A stretch of DNA of 64,000 nt, from the NCBI RefSeq assembly GCF_964204645.1, contig NC_134031.1, positions 992,001 through 1,056,000 of the forward strand, given 5' to 3'. Under the pieces are notes generated by a model. The model made no database searches and was not told where the DNA came from. It saw only the letters and a list, made by a program, of their open reading frames with translations. The translations under genes were made by a program, and so were the position numbers. The stretch is from Tubulanus polymorphus. Taxonomy: Eukaryota; Nemertea; Palaeonemertea; Tubulaniformes; Tubulanidae. Shown one piece after another: positions 47,557-59,442 of this stretch; position 1 is the stretch's first letter, and the number at the start of each line of letters is the position of its first letter.

Positions 47557-48650
47557 CAATACTTTTCATTGGTCCGACATTTAACTTTGAAAACTGGTTT
47601 GAAAGTTTGAAGTTTTTTTTGCAAACTGTTGAAACTGATGATCATTGTGGGCAACTTTTGACTCTTCGATTCCCGCTTTATCTATAGTTAACATTCGTTT
47701 ATATACGTGTATAGCCTGGACTTGTATCATCAGGAAACTCCATTACAGGAATACACGACAGATCTATTTATACACAATATACGACAGTGCGGAGTGCATG
47801 ATGATAAAACATATTCCATCTAAACAGAAAGGATGAGATAAGATCAGTCGCTGGTGCCAGCTGCCCCGACAATAGACCCGATAGATAGACAGGAAACTAA
47901 CCACCAGTTCTCGCTTCCAGAGACAGAATTGTGTTCAGTCTGTTCCATCAAACCGGGTAGGTGCCAGAGAAAAACCCATAAGCGGCTTTAGGCAAGACGC
48001 TGATATACCGCGTAAAACCCGTCGTGAAGTTCAGCTAGATCGAAAAACAAAGATGCTACATTCATGTGTCACCGATCAGAGAGAGGCCAGCAGCACAGTC
48101 ATGGCTTACATTCAAGACTAGTCAAAGACCATCTCAGTTGCGTAGCCAATCTTACAACTAAGGACCAGTTTTGATATTTAAGACCACGTTATTGACTTTA
48201 CATCGCGATTGCGCAAGTGGGGCCTGATATTCGGTCTAAAGATAACAACAAATTAATTCTCCCTCCTCTATATTGAAGCTGTATAAAAACTATGGAAATT
48301 GGCAACAAAAATATACGTTAAAAACCTTCGCGAATAATTCATAAATCAAAGCCCCATTTACAGTTCAGCTTCCGGCGTTTATAGATAAATTTCATTTTAA
48401 TGCGAAATTTTGGTTGTTAATGACATCGTGATAACACAATAGCGTGTTGTTAATTATCGCGTTTTCGCAACATCTAAAACTTATAATGGGATTTTGTTGC
48501 AAAACATCTCGAGCGATATAACTTAGTTGAGTTATCGTCGATATGTAGAAAAAAGATATGACAGTTAAAACGTATAGATTTACAGCCCAGAGCCACGTAC
48601 TTTCAGGTATTTATCATTTTAGTGTGAAATCTTTTTAATCAATTAGTGAA

Positions 48651-48860
48651 ATTGTGCTGATGAAATCTCTAATGTCTGGTGTTTGCAGTTCATTTTCAAT
48701 TAAAAATATCTTTGTTAAAGTTCTGAACACATGTGAAGTGTGGACGAACAGTTTTTGAAAGTGCGCTGATAAAATATCTAATGCCTGGTGTTTGTAGTTC
48801 ATTTTCAACCAAAAATCGAATGTGAAGTGGCCTGGACGATCAAAATCTTACAAAAAAAGC
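48651..48860 (+). repeat. Diverged tandem duplication of about 108 bp
   Basis: The first copy reads gtgctgatgaaatctctaat, tctggtgtttgcagttcatt and tgtgaagtgtggacga. The second reads gcgctgataaaatatctaat, cctggtgtttgtagttcatt and tgtgaagtggcctggacga. The second lacks about 20 bp in the middle. No coding support. Confidence 0.75.
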
Positions 48861-49360
48861 GATAAGGTACATCGAATGTTAGAGAAAATGCGGGCATCCG
48901 ATCGGTGCCTGATTAAGACGTAACATAGGGCATTATTCTGAAGAAACAGATTCAATTTAAAATGATGAATCATTATTCGGTGTCTACTGATTCAAAGGTG
49001 CCGTCGTTTTTGTAGCTAACGGGGGTTGTGTCGACAAACTGCTTATGAGCATCAATAAACACGGAATCGGATAATTGAATTAACCGAATACACTACACAC
49101 ATACGCAAGCCGTATTGATTTGATGATTAATTTGACATCAAACCCGATTATATTTACATTTTAACTACGAACTACACTTCAATACACTGTACATCTACAC
49201 ACTTAGTTAAATATATGTACAGATGGTGCGCGTATATAAATAAGTACAATGAATAGATTCACAGAACGTAAAATTGATTTGTTAGTTTGTTATGGTTATA
49301 TTATCTCCTAGGAAAAAAAACATATTTCTAAGCGTCGTCATTTCGCGAGATAAATTCAAT

Positions 49361-49595
49361 TATATGAATGGCAGATTTGTTGGCACTTCTGCGATACCTT
49401 TGTCCCACGGTCTACGTTCTGTATTTCACGAGAATGGCCAGATCAATCATGGGTGGTCATTCTTGAACTATATGACATTTTGCTACGACGGGTACGGTGA
49501 CCGCCTGATAGCGGAAATGGTTCCACCTGGCTGCCATGTCTATGAAGCTAAATCTTTGTGAAACGTGGATTGATTCCGGGATTCGAGGCCACAAT
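49361..49595. mobile_element. Long-arm foldback element, copy 1
   Basis: The left half (from atgaatggcag to gagaatggccagatc) and right half (from ggtggtcattcttgaac to ctggctgccat) are diverged inverted copies of about 80 bp. The whole unit, with the flank tctatgaagctaaatcttt and gattccgggattcga, is repeated at 51981-52220. The 89-residue ORF across it is broken in the other copy, so it is not a gene. Confidence 0.65.
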
Positions 49596-51239
49596 GAAAT
49601 CGCAGCATTGAAAAACATGAAGTTTTTCAAAATTTCAATTATCAATCAGCTGGTTCGTTAGTGTTTTAAGAATAATGATTCTTATAAGATTTGTCCATCA
49701 ATATGCGTAGAACTGGGGTCCGAAACAGCACACATATAAACAAGGTATGAATTACGAATGCAATATAGCTAATTAATAAGATTTAGGTTTCAAAACATCC
49801 TGTACTGAATGGAACAGTACGAATTAGTTATCATTAATTAATCATTAATACAGGCGTTGTCTAGTTTAACCGAGTCAGACGCTGTACCCCGTGTGGCCCT
49901 CCGACTCTCATCCGTGCAAAAACTACCGCATGTAAAGATACAAAAATAGATTTTACCGGAATCAATATTCGTTGTGTGCGTGCGGTATGACTACACCGAA
50001 TTATTTTTGCAGCCAGCACGCAGATCCTTTGCCTTCACTTGTCGCCCATGTGCTACATTGATTTACCCGTATGAAGACAGTCGCACTTGGCAACGGCATG
50101 AATTTTCGTCTGGTTTTTGTTTACAACTGATTAGCTATTTGAAAACGTATCGCGCGCGACCGACCGTTCGATTTAGGAAAAAAAACGTATCAAGGCAGCG
50201 AGTCGTGTTCATCCGACAGTTGAGCTACTCGCGATGAAACTACGACTCATCTGATCCGATTATGGAATAATTCGATGGAAAATAATCAATTTTCAGTGTT
50301 CAATTTCCCGCTACAAAAGGAACGTATTTCTTTAATATCATCACTTCTTACGGGTCTTCGCGTAGACTGATTTATCTATGCAGATTATAATGCGTAATTA
50401 TTTGCCGCAGTAAACTAAACTAATCGGGAGATAGGGTCATTGGGGGCATATTAAAGTGTAAATTGAACTGCAAGGTTTCGGGGTTCAGTGCCTCAATTGT
50501 AAGTACAGCCTGTTAGCTTGCATTGGATTTCTTGTTACCACAAATCCGGAAAGTATCGCTCATTCATTATGATATCATAGATGGTTTACGAAAAATAGAT
50601 GAATTTGTACTTATACTTTCAGCTTTCTACGATGTAAAAAATATATGAAAAAAAATCGAAAAATCTATATACAAATTTTCGATGTGAATTATGTAATTAA
50701 AACTTCCACTTGAAAACTCGTCGAGCTTTCTTCCTCGTTTATCCAGATGTGAATTTTTCGCGTATACATTGTGGCTTATTGTGCCAAGTGAAATCGAAAA
50801 TTGGCTGATCAGATATCGGAATTGATACTATCGAGCAGAAGATTGAAATGATCGATATTTGATTTTCGTCCAACTCCGTTATAAAAACCTGTGTCGCCAT
50901 TGTTTCTTTTTCCATTCATGACGACCTTGACCTACTATATATTTCAAATGTCATATCGGCTGCTTACTGCGTGTACGTGCTTCTAGCAATGAGCAGTTTT
51001 CAGAAGAACAATATATATTTATCTGGAATAGAATTGTGAGGGATCGATGTGAGATCAATACGTCACTGATATACTGGACAGACACTACACAGATTGAGTT
51101 AATTAGTTCATTTTGCAGTATTCAAACGCTTGAGTCATCGATTGTAAATAGTTGAGATTATTTCCATTCTCGATGAATATCATTGAGAGTAAACCACAAT
51201 ATCAATATTCAGACAAACGTCATTGTTTTTTTTTCTTTC
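49596..51239. other. Non-coding stretch
   Basis: AT-rich, no supported gene. A donor-like gtaagtac at about 50502 follows a stop-rich sequence and has no partner. Confidence 0.4.
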
Positions 51240-51240
51240 G

Positions 51241-51300
51241 TTTTGGGCGTTTTTTGAACAAACTCTGAAGATGGTTGGAAGGATTCCACCCAAAACGCAA
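51241..51300 (+). mobile_element. CTGAAGAT-hairpin element
   Basis: CTGAAGA-T at 51265-51272 is followed by GGTTGGAA-GGA-TTCCACCC, an 8-bp stem with one mismatch, and then AAAACGC (51292-51298). GCGTTTT at about 51248-51254 pairs with AAAACGC. The layout matches the module repeated at 14999-15258 and 59283-59442. Confidence 0.4.
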
Positions 51301-51980
51301 GAAAAAGTACATTAACAGAGTTGTTTGAATTGATATTTTGGGTTTCTCTTAATTCTAGAGTAAAATCCTATAGTCCGTTCAATGTTCGCGGTTAGAACTG
51401 GACTCTGAAAAGATTTCGCGCTTTTTGGTTTCAATATGCTTCACTCGTTATATTTGTAAATAAAGTGTTTTATTCATATTTCATCCACAATCTTGTCACC
51501 TATCCATATCATTAATAAATTATAACTCTAAAATTCTGATAAAAATCGATCAATATTTAGAAGCAGAAGGAGGCTTGCATATACATCCCGGAGCTTCAAG
51601 TCGAGATTTCTAATCTTTCCCATCAGAGTTAGATTTGAATGCTCGCAGTTTATCAGATGAAGTTTGATATCTGTTGCGGTGATTCGTAGGTATTTCTCTC
51701 GATGCCCCACCGCTGCCTCCGCCGCAGCTATCGCAGGTATCGTAAACAAGACGATGATTTCGGAGAGGAAATAAACGATGACTGTGAATGGGCCATCAAT
51801 CAGTAAACCAGACTCCAGATTTACCCATTAACCGTCGACATACAAGAAACTACTGAACAATCGTTTGATACGCTTCAATTCCAACTTACTTAGTTCTACG
51901 GCCCTTAAACGAACATATTTTTAAGCTAACGACACCTTAGCACAAACAAACATTTCACAGAGTCCTCATTTCACCAAAAT

Positions 51981-52220
51981 TATATCAATCTTGAATGGCA
52001 GCTTTGATCGAACTTCCGCGATTCCTTTTGTCCCTTGCCCACGTTCTGTATTAACTGCAGAATGACCAGATCTGACAGTAAGCGGTCATTCTTAAACTAT
52101 AGAACATTCGGCTACTATAGGTATCGTTGCCGTCTCGTAGCGGACAAGGTTCTACCAGGCTGTCACGTCTATGAAGCTAAATTTTTGTGAAACGTGCATT
52201 AATTCCGGGATTCGACACCG
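51981..52220. mobile_element. Long-arm foldback element, copy 2
   Basis: Matches copy 1 (49361-49595) over its whole length in the same orientation; most positions agree by eye. Shared words include tgaatggcag, ccacgttctgta, ggtcattctt, tctatgaagctaaat and attccgggattcga. Confidence 0.65.
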
Positions 52221-52919
52221 AACGATGTTATCTTACATTGACGGATCACGTATAGAAGTTGATGGGTACTATTATCTCACCGAGTCTTTAAAAACTACCC
52301 TCGATTCTCTACATGCTACGCCTGATCTAAAACACTCTCATAGATCAGAATCGAAGCGATCAAACTGCCACAATATCTACTCTTAGGATAATAAGTTACT
52401 TAGCATTGTTTTATGCGATCAACGCCGTCTTAAATTACGTAACCTACATTTCAATTTCAATCTTCTCATACGACTGTATTTTTAGCCGGATTCTCAACAA
52501 ACCCCGGAATTTCCTTCCATTTCTAATATTGATGTCTGTTGGAGATCGAGTTCTAATCAACGTTCACGTAGAAGAGATAATTACAAAGCGCTCCATTTAA
52601 TTCCCATTCTATCGGCGCTATAGACGCGTGCGTTCATCTTCGCTTTATTGCCCATCATTACACTGACATGAATTAGGTTCCGTTTCCGATAGGAATACAC
52701 TTTTAATCGCTGCACTTAATCAAGTGCCAATGTTCTTCGTGATGCTGTCTAATAGCCGGTCATTTACGACGAAGTCCCGAGAGACGAACAATAAATTAAT
52801 GGTCGCAATTACTTGCTGGAAACCTCGGGAGCTTGAATCGAATTGAAGTTCAGGCGAATTTCGATGAGTTTTATTTATCACATCTATCAACGGATCTGGG
52901 ATCATTTAACTGAATCACC

Positions 52920-54490
52920 CTGGGGCAGTGTGCTGGGAGAGCTCTCACTGGGGCAGTGTGCTGGGAGAGCTCTCACTGGGGCAGTGTGCTGGGAGAGCTC
53001 TCACTGGGGCAGTGTGCTGGGAGAGCTCTCACTGGGGCAGTGTGCTGGGAGAGCTCTCACTGGGGCAGTGTGCTGGGAGAGCTCTCACTGGGGCAGTGTG
53101 CCGGGAGAGCTCTCACTGGAGCAGTGTGCTGGGAGAGCTCTCACTGGAGCAGTGTGCTGGGAGAGCTCTCACTGGAGCAGTGTGCTGGGAGAGCTCTCAC
53201 TGGGGCAGTGTGCTGGGAGAGCTCTCACTGGGGCAGTGTGCTGGGAGAGCTCTCACTGGGGCAGTGTGCTGGGAGAGCTCTCACTGGGGCAGTGTGCTGG
53301 GAGAGCTCTCACTGGGGCAGTGTGCTGGGAGAGCTCTCACTGGGGCAGTGTGCTGGGAGAGCTCTCACTGGGGCAGTGTGCTGGGAGAGCTCTCACTGGG
53401 GCAGTGTGCTGGGAGAGCTCTCACTGGGGCAGTGTGCCGGGAGAGCTCTCACTGGAGCAGTGTGCTGGGAGAGCTCTCACTGGAGCAGTGTGCTGGGAGA
53501 GCTCTCACTGGAGCAGTGTGCTGGGAGAGCTCTCACTGGGGCAGTGTGCTGGGAGAGCTCTCACTGGAGCAGTGTGCTGGGAGAGCTCTCACTGGGGCAG
53601 TGTGCTGGGAGAGCTCTCACTGGGGCAGTGTGCTGGGAGAGCTCTCACTGGGGCAGTGTGCTGAGAGAGCTCTCACTGGGGCAGTGTGCTGGGAGAGCTC
53701 TCACTGGGGCAGTGTGCTGGGAGAGCTCTCACTGGGGCAGTGTGCCGGGAGAGCTCTCACTGGAGCAGTGTGCTGGGAGAGCTCTCACTGGAGCAGTGTG
53801 CTGGGAGAGCTCTCACTGGAGCAGTGTGCTGGGAGAGCTCTCACTGGGGCAGTGTGCTGGGAGAGCTCTCACTGGGGCAGTGTGCTGGGAGAGCTCTCAC
53901 TGGGGCAGTGTGCTGGGAGAGCTCTCACTGGGGCAGTGTGCTGGGAGAGCTCTCACTGGGGCAGTGTGCTGGGAGAGCTCTCACTGGAGCAGTGTGCTGG
54001 GAGAGCTCTCACTGGAGCAGTGTGCTGGGAGAGCTCTCACTGGAGCAGTGTGCTGGGAGAGCTCTCACTGGAGCAGTGTGCTGGGAGAGCTCTCACTGGA
54101 GCAGTGTGCTGGGAGAGCTCTCACTGGAGCAGTGTGCTGGGAGAGCTCTCACTGGAGCAGTGTGCTGGGAGAGCTCTCACTGGGGCAGTGTGCTGGGAGA
54201 GCTCTCACTGGAGCAGTGTGCTGGGAGAGCTCTCACTGGAGCAGTGTGCTGGGAGAGCTCTCACTGGAGCAGTGTGCTGGGAGAGCTCTCACTGGGGCAG
54301 TGTGCTGGGAGAGCTCTCACTGGGGCAGTGTGCTGGGAGAGCTCTCACTGGGGCAGTGTGCTGAGAGAGCTCTCACTGGAGCAGTGTGCTGAGAGAACTC
54401 TCACTGGAGCAGTGCTGGGAGAGCGCTCACTGGAGCAGTGTGCTGAGAGAACTCTCACTGGGGCAGTGTGCTGGGAGAGCTCTCACTGGG
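52920..54490 (+). repeat. 28-bp minisatellite, about 56 copies
   Basis: The unit is ctggggcagtgtgctgggag followed by agctctca. Each unit holds the 10-bp palindrome GAGAGCTCTC. Two main variants differ at one base (ggggcag or ggagcag), and rarer variants have gtgccggg or gctgagag. Because 28 is not a multiple of three, all three plus frames cycle through the same 28-residue peptide every 84 bp, giving overlapping ORFs of up to 478 codons. These are not genes. The last units (54361-54490) are diverged and shortened, then short cagtgggcgg repeats follow to about 54546. Confidence 0.97.
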
Positions 54491-54811
54491 CCAAATGTTG
54501 ATGTGTTTGTCAGTGGGCGGCAGTCAGTGGGCGGCAGTCAGTGGGCCTGGATCTCTTGTGGGTGGACGCTCGACGCATCCAGATGCAACCAAATTGATGC
54601 TTGTTCGATGACTGATTTTCGAGACGCTATAAACATTAAGTGGTTGTATTATTTGGTATAAGTGGTCAATGACAATCGGTTGATTGGTCTGATAAACTCG
54701 AGCTGTCAGTACAGGCCAATCGGGAATATTGAAATATAGCCGCTCGGATCTATAATATTTGCTTCGACAATCCGCCATAAATCCATCCCGATCTATACGT
54801 ATTGACCACTG

Positions 54812-54891
54812 CCGCCACCGCCGCCGCCACCGCCGCCACCGCCGCCACCGCCGCCACCGCCGCCACCGCCGCCACCGCCGCCACCGCCGCC
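54812..54891. repeat. (CCGCCA)n repeat
   Basis: About 13 units of ccgccaccg-type hexamer or nonamer. The minus strand would give poly-Gly; no other coding sign. Confidence 0.95.
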
Positions 54892-55242
54892 GCTTATGAT
54901 TGATGAAACTGTGTCAACTATTCCTGCTCTCAGCGACCCCTGTCGAGAGGAAATCAGTCTGTCTGACACATCAAACTTCCTGTGTCTGTCCCATTGAGCT
55001 CGTGCCGGCGCCGGTTTCGATATTTCAGGAAGTTGAGTGAAATCGCTTTGAGAATAAAATCGTCTTCTTAATAGAGACGTATAGGAAAAAAATGTTTCGG
55101 TTGTTGAATGTAGCGAAAAAAAAGTCAAGTAGTGGTGTCAACTTTACTGTGTTGTATAAAACGTATTTGACAGACCTGAAATAGGCATTCAATGCATTTA
55201 GTGATCTTTGTCTCTCAGTCATTTATCATCTTGAGCTGGGTT

Positions 55243-55402
55243 CTGAGCCCAGTTCGACAGTAGGTTACGATTGTAGGTTTGACACTCTAAAGATCCATTA
55301 TAATCTGGGTTCACATCCGACTTAAGAGTTGATACATTCGAAAATGGACTGATTTCAACTCTGACTAAGTCTTACAACTTTGAAACTGGGTCCAGGGTCC
55401 TT
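55243..55402. mobile_element. Foldback-family element
   Basis: The left end gagcccagttcgacagtagg and right end tttgaaactgggtccaggg are inverted relatives, with gttgatacattcgaaaatgg in the interior. A second relative follows at about 55425-55515 (gtgagttaagatttgattcg to ccgtgaaacggtagacca). Confidence 0.5.
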
Positions 55403-55826
55403 CTAATATTCTATAACAGAACTCCTAGGGAATTTCACAGATGTGAGTTAAGATTTGATTCGATGTTTACCTCTGAAATTGAACTGATTTTACTCGCAAC
55501 CGTGAAACGGTAGACCAGCAGCCAGCTGGGCGGGTCGACATCCGTTTAGATATTTTATCTCCTTTGACATGAATCGATCGTACTGACCGACCGAATACAA
55601 CCACTTTCTGACGTTAAACGAATACAGCATGTATCGTCTGCACTATCGCCGTATCTCGTGAGTTTATTTCATTAGCGGCTAACTTCATTTTCCGCTCAGG
55701 TGCTTTGTAATGTTTAAATTGGTACACCGGTTGATTGGCGCGAGTACGTCTCACGACGCATTTCATCAATTTTACGCACAGGATTTATGTCAACTGAGAA
55801 TAATGAAGATTGACGTGTCCAACTCC

Positions 55827-55856
55827 GAGTCGAGTCGAGTCGAGTCGAGTCGAGTA
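55827..55856. repeat. (GAGTC)6 microsatellite
   Basis: Six perfect tandem gagtc units. Confidence 0.95.
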
Positions 55857-56604
55857 AACCATCGCTCTGTCTATAGATTAGCGAGGTAAACCCTTCTATC
55901 ATAGTTTGTATAAAGGGTCGAATAAATGTCGTCAAAAAGAACTGATGAATTCACGACGAGTCTGATACAAATTTCAATAACTAATTCTAAAATATCGATT
56001 ACTAGAATTATGTCGATTCGTTTATACATCATTTTAGCGACTTCTAACGACTAAGAGAATTGACAGTGAAATTGGGCCAATAGAACCAGTCCACCTGTCC
56101 AGCAGTTATACAGCTTGTCCTATATGCGTAACAAAGTCGTCAAAACGGTTTTAATAATCTAATAATTTTTGTCAAAAACCGGTTTCCTTTGCATCAGTTC
56201 AAGCAAAACGACGAAGTCAAACAATCGTGTATCAATTAATGCAACTAAATTGACCCCATGTCCACTAATGACATCGTTAGCGATGACAGTAAACGATGAG
56301 ATTAGATAATAATCAGTTGAATTCCTTTTTGATACGAGTTGATACTAGAAATTTGGGCTTAAAGCGTAAACAACCCGCTGAATGAAAAACCCGCATATAA
56401 AAAAAGGAACTTATGAAAAGGCAAATTCATCACAGGGAAGTAATTTCAAACTACCAGGAGTGATATTGATTTATTTTGATATTAAGGATAGTACAACCAC
56501 TCGTAATTTTACATAGTAGATCGTCCTATTGCCGGAAAGCGATCAGCGTGAGTTGGATTTAAAATCTACTGTAACTAAAGAGTTTATTTCATGACGGAAT
56601 AGAA

Positions 56605-56692
56605 ATGAGGAATAGTGAAAGTGCCGACAGCGGATATGCTGTAGATGATGAAGATTACAATTTATCAAGCCGAAAGAATTGTTCGATCTCGA
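56605..56692 (+). CDS. Candidate alternative first coding exon 1b
   Basis: ATG at 56605 opens 29 codons starting MRNSESADSGYAVDDEDY and ending CSIS plus one base, followed by donor CGA|GTGAGT (GT at 56693). An in-frame TAA lies 33 bp upstream at 56572-56574. The exon ends in phase 1, which the shared exon at 62850 needs; the join would give an Ile codon and an intron of about 6.2 kb. The peptide is acidic in its middle and rich in Ser and Asn. GYAVDDEDY resembles GYIDDDF of exon 1a, as expected of two N-termini of one protein. Family not recognised. Confidence rests on phase, donor strength and the shared motif. Confidence 0.45.
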
Positions 56693-57339
56693 GTGAGTAA
56701 ATGGGGCTACTCAATAAATTTAGTGGAAAGGTTATCAAAATTCTCAAAATAACTGGGAACCTGAACATTTTATTTTGGCTAAACTAAATACTAACATGGA
56801 AGACCTCACTGAGATGAGGTCATTAACAGGCATGACCTCACGAGGTTGACTAGGTGCTGCGTTGCTGCAGTGATGATCCTCACCGTTCCGATGCAGCCGT
56901 ATCGCTTCTATCATTGTCGGTTTCGGTCGTTATGTTCAGCGGTCAATGATTGATCATGATTTTTTTATGATCTACAATACATTTATTCTCGGCGGGGATC
57001 GATTTTTTCTCATCTCAAAAACAACCGTATCGGACACGCGGAATTCCACGGACAGACGGAGACGCGTAAGCCCGGTGGAATTCCACACTAACTCCTCCAT
57101 CATCGATATTGTCAATATATGCCTCGGAAAAAATACTGTTTGATACGAGTAATATTCGGTACATGGCTATTAGTTTGCATTGATCGGATGAAAGGCTTAC
57201 ATCGGCTTTTTCAATCAAATTGATTTATTGATTGATTGATCACCGGAATGGAAATAAAATACATATCCACATATTCGCATTGCTCGCTGTCCGTTAAGAT
57301 GCTGTCGTTGTCAGTGTAGGTTGTCGATCAGTGCACAGT
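56693..57339. other. Non-coding stretch, possibly intronic
   Basis: No exon or repeat beyond short words. Overlapping ORFs at 56946-57218 on both strands lack splice support. Confidence 0.4.
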
Positions 57340-57340
57340 C

Positions 57341-57486
57341 CCGAGGGCTGCACCAGTCTTTAAAACATCAGCGCGATGCCTCGAGGGCTGCTGCGATCTG
57401 TAAGACATCAGCGCGGCGCCTCAGGGCTGCTCCGGGTTTTTAAACATCAGCGCGACGCCTCAAGGGCTGCTCCGGTCTTTTAACAC
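57341..57486 (+). repeat. 40-bp minisatellite, 3.6 copies
   Basis: Imperfect units of 39-41 bp contain gagggctgctccggtcttt and aaacatcagcgcgacgcct. Confidence 0.85.
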
Positions 57487-57689
57487 GCTTTATGGGTTGT
57501 AGCGTCCATTTAGTCCGGTTTCCGATTTGAGTCGTGTTCTTTGCAGTCAATAAATTGGTTTAAATTTACCGATAATTAGGACTCATAATCAGTTACATAG
57601 ATGGGATAAGTTAAAAACATGTTTAACTTTCTTTACGTCGTCTTGGATCTTGGTCACTTTCCAGACTAACCCTGTATTGGACGAGTGTC

Positions 57690-57760
57690 CTTAAATGTTG
57701 CCGGCAGGACTCGAACCCGTTTGTCACGAGATGCCCCTTCTTCCAAGCGTCATCGTTTAT
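57690..57760 (-). repeat. tRNA-derived SINE-like fragment
   Basis: The minus strand has a B box GGTTCGAGTCC (plus 57707-57717) followed by TGCCGGCAACATTTAAGGAC and preceded by GACGCTTGGAAGAAGGGGCA. This is the layout of a tRNA-related SINE; no proper anticodon arm or acceptor pairing is visible and the A box is unclear. Confidence 0.35.
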
Positions 57761-58827
57761 GGCAGACGTGTTATCAGTGACGTCGTCGGCAGTTTGAATA
57801 TTCAGACTTCGTCCTGACGTTGAATCTGGAATCTCTGCTCAGATCAATAGAGACTGAGACGGACACAGAGACTTCACGTCAAAACCAAACCTTACCTCGA
57901 GACGTTGACTTTTGTTTGCGCTTTGTGTCCGTCGGTTTCTTTCGAACTTGATAAGCGACTGAAAGTAATATCAGTGGTGCGTGGTGGGAATATTCAGAAA
58001 GTTTTCGGCAGAAAAAGCTAACTCGAGAATTCCAGTCGCGCGTGTTAGGTCACATTCAGACAGACAGTGTTTGTTAATGAAATCATCAATGATGTACACA
58101 AGCGACGGAAGTGATTTCGAGTTTGCGCAATTAACAATCGATGTCTCGTTACATCTCGCGAGACGAGACGAGACTAATTTCTTCTCAGCCACTGAGAGTT
58201 TATATCGAATATGAAAATGATGAATTTTGATTGCATTCCGTGGCACGCAGTTTCGCGTCGTCATTATTCAACATTACCTGGAGATGAATAACCTGATAAC
58301 GGCTGTTGAATTCAAACATGAACTCAAGAATTTACGATTCAAACGAACTTTACTGTATTCGTATTGAGTTCAATGGTTGAATAGCAGACGTTTCTGATCA
58401 GGTCTGACAGAAAATTGTATACTGAAATCTCCAATTAAGTACTCCAATTTCAACAAAAAATAGTTCTGTTAAACTCAATCGACCGTCCAGTTATCTGTTA
58501 TATCCGATTTCAAAATCTGAATCCCTGTTTCAATCGTGAAGTCGGTTTGTAACACGCCAAATGAGTATAAAACAAATAAAATCAATCAGTTTATCAAATA
58601 AATAAGATGATCGCTTCAGGTAGATAGAGAGGGCGGCTCCGTCAAAAAAAAGGGATTTTCTCAATTTTTCGGATCCAATTTCAGATCTCAGACTTTAGGG
58701 TTAAAACTATTTTGTACTCATTCAGTCAGATTCAACCCACAACTGCGCTGAATCTTATCCTAAGCAGTGATCGCGATTAACTAGTTTCGAAACTCTTTTT
58801 TACCATGCTCGTTTTCTAGTCGACTCT
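57761..58827. other. Non-coding stretch
   Basis: Overlapping ORFs at 57971-58264 (minus) and 57981-58214 (plus) share the same bases, and neither has splice or motif support. A foldback-like segment lies at about 58670-58760. Confidence 0.4.
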
Positions 58828-59010
58828 TTAAAATCCTGTTTGTGGTTTACTGATACAATCACCGGAGATTGTGTGTATGTCGCATCCTGGATGTCTAGGG
58901 TTCTGTAATGTCCCGATCAACTTGTCTGTTTCACTTTTCTTCCTCTGAAGACTTGTATCGGGTGTCGGTAGTCGTGTTGCTAAGCTCGTATTACCTGTAA
59001 TTGACGTCAT
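58828..59010 (-). CDS. Possible small ORF or terminal exon, minus strand
   Basis: A frame of 60 codons from ATG at 59010 to TAA at 58828-58830. The peptide is polar and evenly mixed, including TRLPTPDTSLQRKKSETDKL and CDIHTISGDC, and codons are not repeat-driven. Possible acceptors inside it, ATTACAG and GAGCTTAG (plus about 58974-58994), allow it to be a last exon rather than a complete protein. A TGACGTCA palindrome overlaps the start codon (59002-59009). No family recognised and no partner exon found. Confidence 0.25.
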   Translation of the reverse strand: MTSITGNTSLATRLPTPDTSLQRKKSETDKLIGTLQNPRHPGCDIHTISGDCISKPQTGF

Positions 59011-59282
59011 CGCTTCTATTTACTTCTTCCCTGTTCATCGTTAGATCCAGCGCGCATGACAACCGCTGCTAACCCGATAAATCTCTTCTCGCAACCACCA
59101 ATTGCAGGTAGCGATAATTCGCGGTCTGCGGACTCCTTGCTTTGATTTATTTGAAGCCTATACCGATTATTAAGAAATGATTTAAAGGTTAACCATTGAT
59201 GAAACACAGATAACAAACCTTGTTGTTACGAATATAAAATCCCACCAAGAAAAGTCCGGCGTTTTCTTTGAGTTCATTCGTC

Positions 59283-59442
59283 GTTTCGACTATATCATCT
59301 TCAGGAATACTGAATTCCTTGAGCTGGTAGTTTATTCAACGTGTCGACTATATCCTAATAGACATCTCCAGGAATACTGGTATCTTTAATACTGGAATGT
59401 TGAGGTATTCCTGAAGTTGACCGCTATGATACTGGCCGAAAC
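59283..59442. mobile_element. Repeat with three CTGAAGAT-hairpin-GAAAC modules
   Basis: Modules lie at 59283-59304 (minus), 59341-59371 (minus, with GACAC instead of GAAAC) and 59411-59442 (plus, stem degraded). The minus/minus/plus order with spacing of 60-70 bp, and the recurring ggaatactg words between, link it to the element at 14999-15258. Confidence 0.45.

Noticed and set aside
49292-49561. 89-codon ORF that looks protein-like
   Set aside because: It lies in a foldback element whose second copy at 51981-52220 does not keep the frame.
52920-54490. CRISPR-like array of 28-bp repeats
   Set aside because: There are no unique spacers; units abut directly and the context is eukaryotic.
52843-54661. 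Overlapping ORFs of up to 478 codons, which could be read as a secreted repeat protein
   Set aside because: All three plus frames encode the same cycling 28-residue peptide because the DNA unit is 28 bp. This is a property of the satellite, not selection on a protein.
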